A DNA stretch of 64,000 nt, taken from the NCBI RefSeq assembly GCF_034931125.1, contig NZ_JAYGHM010000011.1, positions 67,055 to 131,054 on the forward strand, read 5' to 3'. This DNA comes from Rivularia sp034931125 (GTDB lineage: Bacteria > Cyanobacteriota > Cyanobacteriia > Cyanobacteriales > Nostocaceae). Positions within the stretch are counted from its first letter, which is position 1. The number at the start of each line of letters is the position of its first letter. A program made the translations under genes and the position numbers. Shown in pieces: positions 35,793-43,088 of the stretch. The notes below the pieces were generated by a model, which saw only the letters and a program-made list of their open reading frames with translations, did no database searches and was not told where the DNA came from.

Positions 35793-37379
35793 TCTTAACA
35801 ATCCAATTCCTGTAATTAAGCTAGATAAAATAGTAGTTGTTATCACTCCAATTACAAAGCTAACAATCCAAGCAATATCAGGATTCCAAACTTTGTGTAA
35901 CAAAAAATTAGCAATTAAGCCTATAAAAGAACCTAAAAACACGCTTGCAAAAATACCTATTAAAGATAGCATCAACCATCCCAAGGAATTGTCTATTTGT
36001 CGGCGTATAGTTAACCATTTAGCTATCGATGTTCCTCCTATTACTCCGATTACCGCACATAGCAATTCTCCCTTAGAACCGAATAATATACTCCCAGTAA
36101 AAGTTCCTATAAATAAACCTGTGAGAAAGCCAAACAAAGTTTCTATTAAAGACCAAAAATTAAATATAATTCGCTGTCTTAACACCAACCATTGCATAAT
36201 TTCAACTGGTACCAAAGTAACAATTGCTGCTAACATTGCGTAGTGATAACCTACATCCTTACCAAAAATAGAATACACCGCTCCACTAAAAATACTACGT
36301 ATAAATAAACCAATGCCGATACCGACAATATTCGATAACATCCATTGATAGAAAAAACCAGTATTAATAGTTGTGATTGGAGTTATTGAACTATCAACTT
36401 GGGCTATTTTCGGTGGATTAGTAACGTTAAAATTCGCAGTTTGATTGGAAGCGGAAGGTATAGTACTTTGAAGCGTAGGCAAAAATGAAATTGGCTTAAT
36501 CTCCAACAACCTTTGTAAAATTTCTTCAGTGTTTGCTGGGCGTTGAGAAGGCGATCGCATCATCATCCAATCGAGAAAGTCTGCAAACTCTGGCGAAATA
36601 TTTGGTACTGCATCGCGCCATAATAATTCATCAGTTTGGGGATTATAAAATTGATTTGGGTCTTTTGCGGTGAGTAAATAAACGAACGTCCGTCCCAAAG
36701 CGAAAAAATCCGATTGCTGCATGGCTTGACCGTTCATTTGTTCCGGTGGTGTGTATCCAGCGGAAATTATTCCCGTCACCTGTCCCTGAGCTTGTGCTTG
36801 CCAATAAGTATCGCTAACTACTCGTGCCGTACCAAAATCAATTAGTGCTAAACCACCTTCAGCCAGCAGCATAATGTTAGGTGGTTTGATATCGCGATGA
36901 AAAAAGTTTTGATTGTGAACCTGTTGCAGAATAACTGTCAATTCTTGCAACCATTGCATCGCCATTCTTTCATCAATAGGACGATATTCGCGTTGTTTTA
37001 TGTACTCATATAAATCCATCCCCTCAATTTTTCCCATGATTAAACAGTGCAAAGCTTCCTGACTGTTGCGGGGATGATAAATAAAATATCCGTCAGCTTC
37101 AACTTGAGGAATTCCGGGATAATTTAATTGAGATAAAACTTCAGCTTCTCGTTGAAATAATTCAATTGCTTTAGGAAAATTATTATGGAGAATTTTAAGA
37201 ACTTTTGGGGTAGTGTTGCGTTCAGTTATCTCATAAGTCTTACCAAAACCTCCACCTCCTAAATATTTTACTACCTTGTAACGTCCTTGTAGCAGCAATT
37301 CAGAACCACAACCCAGACAAAAAATTATCTTGTCAGAATTATCGGGTTTTGGACAATGGGGATTTATACAAAGACTCAT
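35769..37379 (-). CDS. Membrane-anchored Ser/Thr protein kinase with zinc-ribbon
   Basis: About 536 residues. The start chosen is MSLCINPHCPKP, because a C...C / CLGCG N-terminal zinc-ribbon is the usual head of cyanobacterial Pkn-type kinases; the frame extends further upstream to 37436. Kinase motifs: glycine loop YLGGGGFGKTY, KVLKILHN (Lys), FFHRDIKPPNIML (catalytic loop), ALIDFGTARVVSD (DFG) and GYTPPEQMNGQ (PPE). After a Ser/Thr-rich linker there are about four to five TM segments (GIGIGLFIRSIFSG, GVIGGTSIAKW, LMLSLIGIFASVFLGSFIGLI, IAWIVSFVIGVITTTILSSL). Substrates are unknown. It is followed (minus strand) by the Ldh2 remnant. Confidence 0.9.
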   Translation of the reverse strand: MSLCINPHCPKPDNSDKIIFCLGCGSELLLQGRYKVVKYLGGGGFGKTYEITERNTTPKVLKILHNNFPKAIELFQREAEVLSQLNYPGIPQVEADGYFIYHPRNSQEALHCLIMGKIEGMDLYEYIKQREYRPIDERMAMQWLQELTVILQQVHNQNFFHRDIKPPNIMLLAEGGLALIDFGTARVVSDTYWQAQAQGQVTGIISAGYTPPEQMNGQAMQQSDFFALGRTFVYLLTAKDPNQFYNPQTDELLWRDAVPNISPEFADFLDWMMMRSPSQRPANTEEILQRLLEIKPISFLPTLQSTIPSASNQTANFNVTNPPKIAQVDSSITPITTINTGFFYQWMLSNIVGIGIGLFIRSIFSGAVYSIFGKDVGYHYAMLAAIVTLVPVEIMQWLVLRQRIIFNFWSLIETLFGFLTGLFIGTFTGSILFGSKGELLCAVIGVIGGTSIAKWLTIRRQIDNSLGWLMLSLIGIFASVFLGSFIGLIANFLLHKVWNPDIAWIVSFVIGVITTTILSSLITGIGLLRLFRRRIN

Positions 37380-37439
37380 TATCTTGGTAATAGGGAATGG
37401 GGAATGGGGCATTGGGCATTGAGTGTTATTTCTCAAGCA

Positions 37440-38117
37440 TTAAGGAAGAACTTCTACTAATGTACCTATTTTTACGACTTTATATAACTCATCCACATCT
37501 TGATTTTTTAAAGATGGACAACCCCAAGTCCAGTTTTCTTGATTATCTATCATTTGATCGCTTCCTTGAGGTACACCATGAATACCAACTTGACCCCCAA
37601 TAGAATTAAACCAAGAAATTTTACCTTGGTTTTTAGCTTGAAAATGCTTCCTCCAAGATGCAGCATTGGGATAATCTAACCACATAAATTTAGACCATGA
37701 AGAATGAGGATACAAATCTTTTATCCGATGAATACCTTCAGGAGTACGTCTGTCACCTTCTTTTAACTTATCTCCTTTTGGACTGCTACCGAAAACTACA
37801 GGATAAGATTTGATCGGCTTTTGATTATAGTAAAGCGTGATTCGATGCTTTGATTTTTCAATTAAAATCGAAGTTTTGCTTTTATCTATGTTCTCTCCAA
37901 TTAATTTATCAACTGTTTGACTGTAATTTAGTAACTCATTTCCAGGAATAGCAGAATGAATCGCTTGCGGTGATTTACAACCTTTAAGACATAAAACTTC
38001 CGCTATATCCGTAACGGGAAAAATAAATCCCAAGCGAGCTAGTAGAAAATATATTGTAGATATGCTACAAACTAAAAGCAAAATTATTTTTATTTGATTT
38101 TGATATTTCAAATTCAC
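37440..38117 (-). CDS. L,D-transpeptidase (YkuD domain)
   Basis: A 225-residue exported protein with an N-terminal TM or signal anchor (IKIILLLVCSISTIYFLLARL). The YkuD domain runs from about residue 95: ILIEKSKHRITLYYNQKPI, PVVFGSSPKGDKLKEGDRRTPEGIHRI, then the active-site pair GGQVGIHGV and NWTWGCPSLKNQDVDELY (catalytic Cys in GCPSL, His in IHG). It forms 3-3 cross-links in peptidoglycan or modifies it. It lies 60 bp upstream of the Ser/Thr kinase gene, in the same orientation. Confidence 0.88.
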   Translation of the reverse strand: MNLKYQNQIKIILLLVCSISTIYFLLARLGFIFPVTDIAEVLCLKGCKSPQAIHSAIPGNELLNYSQTVDKLIGENIDKSKTSILIEKSKHRITLYYNQKPIKSYPVVFGSSPKGDKLKEGDRRTPEGIHRIKDLYPHSSWSKFMWLDYPNAASWRKHFQAKNQGKISWFNSIGGQVGIHGVPQGSDQMIDNQENWTWGCPSLKNQDVDELYKVVKIGTLVEVLP

Positions 38118-38184
38118 TTGTTTTAAAGTAAGAATAGTTACATTTAATTTTTTAGTAAATCAACTTTAACACTCCCAGTAAAGG

Positions 38185-38243
38185 AACCTCACCCCTTCCC
38201 CTCTCCTTACTAAGGAGAGGGGTGCCGAAGGCGGGGTGAGGTT
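38185..38243. repeat. Palindromic AACCTCACCCC...GGGGTGAGGTT repeat
   Basis: Outer arms AACCTCACCCC and GGGGTGAGGTT are exact inverted copies enclosing a smaller CCCCTCTCCTT/AAGGAGAGGGG hairpin. It lies in the gap just upstream of the photolyase-like gene. It is a widespread cyanobacterial intergenic repeat type. Confidence 0.85.
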
Positions 38244-38272
38244 ATATTTCTAATCCCCATTCCCAATTCCCA

Positions 38273-39130
38273 ATGAATAAAGAAATGCGCCGCGACTTTA
38301 ACAACCGCGAAGAATTGATAGCTTACCTCAAACAAGAATTTCCCGAAACTGTAAAACGAGATGAACACGTCAGCAAAACCGTGGGTGGACGTAAAGCTGC
38401 CGAAAAAGCACTACAAAAAGTAGACCCTAAAAAATACGGTAAAACACGTAACTTTTTAACTGGAGGAGTTACAAAACTTTCCGCTTATCTCCGCTACGGT
38501 GTACTTAGTTTGCGAGAAGTGCGAGACTTTGCCTTAAGTAGAGCTAGTAATAATGACGATGCGACAAAGTTAGTTAACGAACTAGGCTGGCGCGATTATT
38601 GGCAAAGGCTTTATGTAAAATACGGTGATGGAATCTGGGAAGATAGAGAAGAATATAAGACGGGTTACGGTGTCGCCGATTATGCAGCGGAATTACCCGA
38701 AGATATCGCACAAGGTACTACAGGATTAGTTTGTATTGACAGCTTTAGTCAAGAATTGCGCGAAACTGGCTATTTACACAATCATATGCGGATGTGGATT
38801 GCAGCATATATAGTGCATTGGCGGCGAATTGGCTGGCAAGCTGGCGCAAAATGGTTTTTAGAACATTTATTAGATGGCGACCCCGCAAGTAACAATATGT
38901 CATGGCAATGGGTAGCAAGTACCTTTAGTCATAAACCTTATTTCTTTAATCGCGAGAATTTAGAACGTTACACCGATAGGGTTTATTGTAAAGAATGTCC
39001 TTTATATGGAAAATGCGATTTTGAAGGTAGTTACGAACAGTTAGAAGAGAAATTGTTTCCTAAAAAAGAGTTTAGTAATCAGCCCAATAGTGGAAGTTAT
39101 CAGAAGGGGAAGAGGAAAGGAAAGAGGTAA
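38273..39130 (+). CDS. Photolyase/cryptochrome-type FAD-binding domain protein
   Basis: A 285-residue protein that corresponds only to the C-terminal helical FAD-binding half of the photolyase/cryptochrome family. Visible blocks are TRNFLTGGVTKLSAYLRYGVLS, VNELGWRDYWQRLYVKYG, CIDSFSQELRETGYLHNHMRMWIAAY and LEHLLDGDPASNNMSWQWVASTFSHKPYFFN. The N-terminal antenna-binding alpha/beta domain is absent. A C-terminal CKECPLYGKC cluster could bind a metal or Fe-S cluster. Such short stand-alone forms exist in cyanobacteria; DNA repair or light sensing is not established for them. Confidence 0.82.
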   Translation: MNKEMRRDFNNREELIAYLKQEFPETVKRDEHVSKTVGGRKAAEKALQKVDPKKYGKTRNFLTGGVTKLSAYLRYGVLSLREVRDFALSRASNNDDATKLVNELGWRDYWQRLYVKYGDGIWEDREEYKTGYGVADYAAELPEDIAQGTTGLVCIDSFSQELRETGYLHNHMRMWIAAYIVHWRRIGWQAGAKWFLEHLLDGDPASNNMSWQWVASTFSHKPYFFNRENLERYTDRVYCKECPLYGKCDFEGSYEQLEEKLFPKKEFSNQPNSGSYQKGKRKGKR

Positions 39131-39157
39131 TAGGTTAAAGGTTAAAGAATGTAAAAT

Positions 39158-39357
39158 GTAGGTTGGGTTAGGCGCACGAAGAGATTAATTATTGACGATA
39201 AATTAAAATGCGCCGTAACCCAACATGGTCTTATTGATTTTTAAATAATTCTGTTTTCTGATAACAACATTCATTAGCAATCGCGGTGTTGGGTTACGAC
39301 ACGATTAATGTTATCGATACTAATTCCTACATGGTTTTCGTGTCTAACCCAACCTAC
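39158..39357. mobile_element. 200-bp MITE-like element with GTAGGTTGGGTTAG ends
   Basis: A perfect 14-bp terminal inverted repeat, GTAGGTTGGGTTAG at 39158 and CTAACCCAACCTAC ending at 39357, bounds 200 bp that carry further GTAACCCAAC and GTTGGGTTAC inverted pieces and no gene. No clear target duplication is visible. Confidence 0.75.
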
Positions 39358-39377
39358 GAGCTAAGAGATAAAAACAG

Positions 39378-39683
39378 ATGAAAATTCCAAAATATAGACC
39401 CCCATCACATCCAGGTGAAATATTATTAAAAGATTTCCTCGAACCAATGGGAATAACTCAACGACAACTCGCAGATGCACTTCACGTTCCTTATCAGCGA
39501 ATAAATGAACTCGTAAATCAAAAGCGAGGTATTACACCTAGCACAGCAATACGATTATCAAAATTCTTTGGAAATAGCTCCAATTTTTGGTTAAACCTTC
39601 AACAAAATTGGGATTTGTACTACGTTCTTCAGGAAGAAGAAGAGGAATTAAAAATTATTTCACAATTCAAAACCACAGGATAA
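39378..39683 (+). CDS. higA: HigA-type XRE antitoxin, apparently without its toxin
   Basis: A 101-residue protein with the VapI/HigA head IPKYRPPSHPGEILLKDFLEPMGITQRQLA, an XRE helix-turn-helix (HVPYQRINELVNQKRGITPSTAIRLSKFF) and NSSNFWLNLQQNWDLYYVL. HigB would normally be encoded just before it, but the MITE-like element at 39158-39357 is there instead. It overlaps the DUF433 gene on the other strand at its 3' end. Confidence 0.85.
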   Translation: MKIPKYRPPSHPGEILLKDFLEPMGITQRQLADALHVPYQRINELVNQKRGITPSTAIRLSKFFGNSSNFWLNLQQNWDLYYVLQEEEEELKIISQFKTTG

Positions 39684-40013
39684 ATTCCCCTGCTTAATCG
39701 CTTCCTTTTCCTGTTTAATTTTCCGTAAACGAACAATACCTGGAGGTGGATTTAATGCTTGTGCTTTGCGTTGTTGATGTCCCCATTCCAACCAATCAGC
39801 AATATACTGACTCACAGTTTGTTTATTTTGCAAGTAATAAAAAATTGTTGCGTATACTTGTTCTAAACCAAGAGATGTGTATGTTTGAGCGATTTCTTCT
39901 GGAGTTCGAGAACGATAAATATATTCATAAAGAATAGTTTCGATACCTATCCGCGAATCTTTGAGACGAATATCATCAGAAGCAAGAAAATTGAAGTAAT
40001 CTTCTAATTGCAT
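39660..40013 (-). CDS. DUF433 family protein, probable antitoxin-like
   Basis: About 117 residues: MQLEDYFNFLASDDIRLKDSRIGIETILYEYIYRSRTPEEIAQTYTSLGLEQVYATIFYYL is a DUF433 domain with the helical DNA-binding core. The ATG at 40013 is preferred over ATG 40028 because GAGG precedes it at 9 nt. DUF433 proteins are usually antitoxins of PIN-like DUF5615 toxins; none is seen next to it. Confidence 0.78.
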   Translation of the reverse strand: MQLEDYFNFLASDDIRLKDSRIGIETILYEYIYRSRTPEEIAQTYTSLGLEQVYATIFYYLQNKQTVSQYIADWLEWGHQQRKAQALNPPPGIVRLRKIKQEKEAIKQGNLSCGFEL

Positions 40014-40028
40014 AATTTCAAGCCTCAT

Positions 40029-40706
40029 TCTTTTTATCTTAAATTGTATGCAATATTATTCCTATATGAAAATGCGAATTATTAACCCACGCAGGTGGGT
40101 TTTGTTTGTATAGCCCCAGACTTCCAGTCTGAGGGTACTATTTTACAAATTACTTCAACTTAAAAAAGAAAACTCCCTTTAGATAGATTTTATAAATAAG
40201 TAAATCGATTGTATTATAATTAATGTCTGTTAAAACAAGTCAGCCTAATCCAGCTTATTTGATTCAAGTTGGAGCGGAGGAACCACTATTACGGGGCGTA
40301 TTTTACGAAAGAAGTGTCAATTTCTTGGTAAAAAGGATACCTCTCAATCCTAGCCCGTCAGCTAACTTCGTAGGCATCGAGGGGATTGATGATAAACAGC
40401 ATTTTAACGATGTTTCGTTTTCATTGTCATCCCAGGCTAATATTACTCGCGTCATTTGTGTACTTAATTATTACCTGGTGAATTATCATGCATGATTTTT
40501 TTGACTGAATAGAATAAGATTTTGAAAATTTAATTTAGAATTCAAGCATTCGCAATGTGCTATGAAGGATTTGGGATTGCGGTTTTTTGGTCTAAAGAAC
40601 TACAATTGATTACCGTATATTTTAGGTTGAACAATACTGTTTGTTTGTACCTAATTTAGACATGGGAAATTTGCAATTATTACTTTTAAATTTAAAGGAG
40701 CTTGTT
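40029..40706. other. Intergenic region, 678 bp
   Basis: Holds the double-hairpin repeat at 40084-40136. A 90-codon frame at 40223-40495 overlaps a repeat containing CCCGTCAGCTAACTTCGTAG; it shows no domain or ribosome binding site and is not called. The remainder is AT-rich and carries the upstream region of the permease gene. Confidence 0.5.
40084..40136. repeat. Double-hairpin dispersed repeat
   Basis: ACCCACGCAGGTGGGT hairpin, TTTGTTTGTATAGCCCC linker, then CAGACTTCCAGTCTG hairpin. It is closely related to 56891-56943 and to the copy at 1864. Confidence 0.75.
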
Positions 40707-42044
40707 ATGGGAAATTGGCAAGCAATGTTGAGCGGTGCCATATTTATCGCTGTCATTGGTTTAATTATGACAGAATGGATAAATTTGACAGTAGCAGCTT
40801 TACTCGGAGCATTACTATTAGTTTTTACTAATATAATGACTTTAGAAGAAGCAGTCGGATACATAGCTAAAAGTCACGGCACAATATCATTATTTTTCGG
40901 GGTCATGATATTGGTTAGAGCGTTCCAACCAACAAAAGTCTTTGATTATTTAGCTGCAAGGATATTATTATTAGTAAAAGGAGAAGGTAAACGTTTACTA
41001 TTAGGAATAATTGGCATAACTGTTCCGGTTTGTGCATTTTTACCCAACGCTACAACTGTAATGTTGTTAGCACCTTTAATTCCTCCTATAGCTAAAGAAT
41101 TAAGCGTTAATTTTGTTCCGCTATTGATTTTAATGGTATTTGTGGCGAATGCTGCCGGATTATTAACTTTAGTTGGAGACCCTGTAACATTTTTAGTTGG
41201 TGATGCAATTAATTTAAGTTTCGCAGATTATTTATTACGTTTAAGTTTGGGGGGAGTAATTGCGATCGCAGTAGTTGCTCTGACATTACCCGTACTTTTC
41301 CGCAAAATTTGGCGAACAAAGTTAGAAGATTTAGAACACATACCGCATCCACAAATTAAGCACCCAGAAGCTTTAATCATGGGTGGTTTGATATTTGCTT
41401 TTGTAATCCTCTTTTTTGTGATTGGAGATACTTTACCAGTCAAAATTTCACCCGCTGCTGTTGCTTTATTGGGTGCTGCTTTATCAATGCTTGTATCTCA
41501 TCAAAGTAAAGTTGATACGGTAGAAAACATTTTACGCGATGTTGATTGGAGTACTTTAATATTTTTCATGAGTACTTTTGTGTTAATCGGAGGATTACAA
41601 AAAACAGGGGTAATTCAAAGTTTCGCAGGTGTCTTAGCAACATCTATCGGAACTAATATGATTTTTGGTTCGATAGTATTAGTTTTTGTCACCGGAATTC
41701 TATCAAGTATAGTTCCTAATATTCCTTTAGTAGTGGCAATGATTCCGCTATTAAAACAGTATTTAGTTAATGTTGGTTTAGTGGGAACAGAAGTGTTAAC
41801 ACCAGATTTTCAGGGACAATTACCACCATCCGTATTACCTTTATTTTATGCAATGTTGTTCGGTGCAAGTTTAGGAGGAAACGGTACTTTAGTTGGAGCA
41901 TCTTCTAATATTGTTGCCGCAGGAATCGCTCAGCAGTACGGAAGACGGATTACATTTAAGGGATTTCTTAAATACAGTATTCCGGTAACAATATTACAGC
42001 TAATTGCAGCGGCAATTTATTTATTGATTCGCTTTTTTGGGTGA
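40707..42044 (+). CDS. ArsB/NhaD-type permease (ion transporter superfamily)
   Basis: A 445-residue membrane protein with about 11-12 TM helices. The first is LSGAIFIAVIGLIMTEWINL; PVCAFLPNATTVMLLAPLIPPIAKEL, LVGDPVTFLVGDAINLSFADYLL, FFMSTFVLIGGLQKTGVI and FGASLGGNGTLVGASSNIVAAG are the two repeated signature loops of the family. Members export arsenite or act as Na+/H+ antiporters (NhaD); the substrate is not decided. The start at 40707 is chosen because AAAGGAG lies 6 nt before it; the frame opens further upstream. Confidence 0.85.
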   Translation: MGNWQAMLSGAIFIAVIGLIMTEWINLTVAALLGALLLVFTNIMTLEEAVGYIAKSHGTISLFFGVMILVRAFQPTKVFDYLAARILLLVKGEGKRLLLGIIGITVPVCAFLPNATTVMLLAPLIPPIAKELSVNFVPLLILMVFVANAAGLLTLVGDPVTFLVGDAINLSFADYLLRLSLGGVIAIAVVALTLPVLFRKIWRTKLEDLEHIPHPQIKHPEALIMGGLIFAFVILFFVIGDTLPVKISPAAVALLGAALSMLVSHQSKVDTVENILRDVDWSTLIFFMSTFVLIGGLQKTGVIQSFAGVLATSIGTNMIFGSIVLVFVTGILSSIVPNIPLVVAMIPLLKQYLVNVGLVGTEVLTPDFQGQLPPSVLPLFYAMLFGASLGGNGTLVGASSNIVAAGIAQQYGRRITFKGFLKYSIPVTILQLIAAAIYLLIRFFG

Positions 42045-42192
42045 TTTTTAGAGTATATGTTAAGAAGATGTTTTAGAAATATCCGGCGGTTGAAACCGCT
42101 ACTACAAAGGCAAAGTCCACCTCCGTGAACTAATTAATTTAACCCGCGCAGGCGGGTTTTGCTTGTGTAGCCGCGAATTATATTCGCCAGGT
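42045..42192. repeat. Palindromic dispersed repeat running into the assembly gap
   Basis: From 42086 it is a close copy of the 107-bp element at 21802: GGCGGTTGAAACCGCT arm, AGTCCACCTCCGTGAACT and AACCCGCGCAGGCGGGTT hairpins. The right arm is instead GCGAATTATATTCGC, and the element abuts the Ns. Confidence 0.78.
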
Positions 42193-42436
42193 NNNNNNNN
42201 NNNNNNNNNNNNNNNNNNNNNNNNNNNNNNNNNNNNNNNNNNNNNNNNNNNNNNNNNNNNNNNNNNNNNNNNNNNNNNNNNNNNNNNNNNNNNNNNNNNN
42301 NNNNNNNNNNNNNNNNNNNNNNNNNNNNNNNNNNNNNNNNNNNNNNNNNNNNNNNNNNNNNNNNNNNNNNNNNNNNNNNNNNNNNNNNNNNNNNNNNNNN
42401 NNNNNNNNNNNNNNNNNNNNNNNNNNNNNNNNNNNN
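42193..42436. other. Assembly gap, 244 N
   Basis: Run of Ns. The gap lies at a repeat copy and includes the 3' end of the Spx-like gene on the minus strand. Confidence 0.99.
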
Positions 42437-42794
42437 ACATCCCCAACTTTTCTTTTATCACCTCTTCTTTCTCCCGAAACCCTACCAAAACAGCGCTACC
42501 ATCTTTCACAAACAGCGGACGTTTGAGCAACATAGCATCTTGAGCGAAAGCTTCTATCCATTGCTCATCAGTCCAAGTTTTCTTTTCCTCACCTAACGCT
42601 CGGTAAGATTGTCCGGAAGTGTTCCGCATCGATTTGGAACCCAAATTTTTTACCCAGTTTGCGATCGCGTTTTTACTAGGTGGATTTTCTTTATTATTAA
42701 CAAATTCATACTCAATATTATTATTTTGCAGCCAAACGAAAGCTTTTTTGCAAGTACCGCAGTTGGGAATACCATAAACTTGAATCGAAATCAT
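42437..42794 (-). CDS. Spx/ArsC-like (YffB-type) reductase-fold protein, 3' end in gap
   Basis: About 119 residues are readable before the Ns. MISIQVYGIPNCGTCKKAFVWLQNN holds the active-site CxxCK, NPPSKNAIANWVKNLG and SMRNTSGQSYRAL, KKTWTDEQWIEAFAQDAMLLKRPLFVKDGSAVLVGF are the ArsC-like family blocks (TSGQ...R substrate loop, LLKRPL). Length matches the family, so the stop codon is probably just inside the gap. Members reduce arsenate or act as redox regulators. It is divergent from the small membrane protein at 42868 and near the ArsB/NhaD-type permease. Confidence 0.82.
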
Positions 42795-42867
42795 ACTTTA
42801 TGGGGATTGAGAAAGGATGACGATAAAGGTAAGCTAAGCTTATATACTTAATTTTCCCCCAAATCCC

Positions 42868-42978
42868 ATGAGCCAAGAAGATAAAAATACTATCAAAATA
42901 GACCCCGGAACCGTGGTATTTATTATATTTGTCTTATTGATACTTCCTTTACTAATTACGGGTTTTCTTTCTCAATAA
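42868..42978 (+). CDS. Small single-pass membrane protein (36 aa), unknown
   Basis: ATG AGC CAA to TAA, 36 residues. A short charged N-terminus (MSQEDKNTIKIDPG) is followed by one hydrophobic helix (TVVFIIFVLLILPLLITGFL) and SQ. It is similar in size and layout to the 35-residue frame at 10962. No strong ribosome binding site is visible. Such peptides are typical of accessory subunits in thylakoid complexes, but I do not recognise this one. Confidence 0.55.
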   Translation: MSQEDKNTIKIDPGTVVFIIFVLLILPLLITGFLSQ

Positions 42979-43088
42979 AGATTCTCTAAATTTGCTAAAG
43001 CGCTCCAGGGGAAACAAAGCTACAGTGCTGAATTAATACAAGCAATATCAGAAGTAGTACCGAGAATATCAGTACTACTTACTATTAT

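Noticed and set aside
40223..40495. 90-codon plus-strand frame between DUF433 and the permease
   Set aside because: Runs through a dispersed repeat (CCCGTCAGCTAACTTCGTAG), no domain, no ribosome binding site. A real small gene cannot be excluded.
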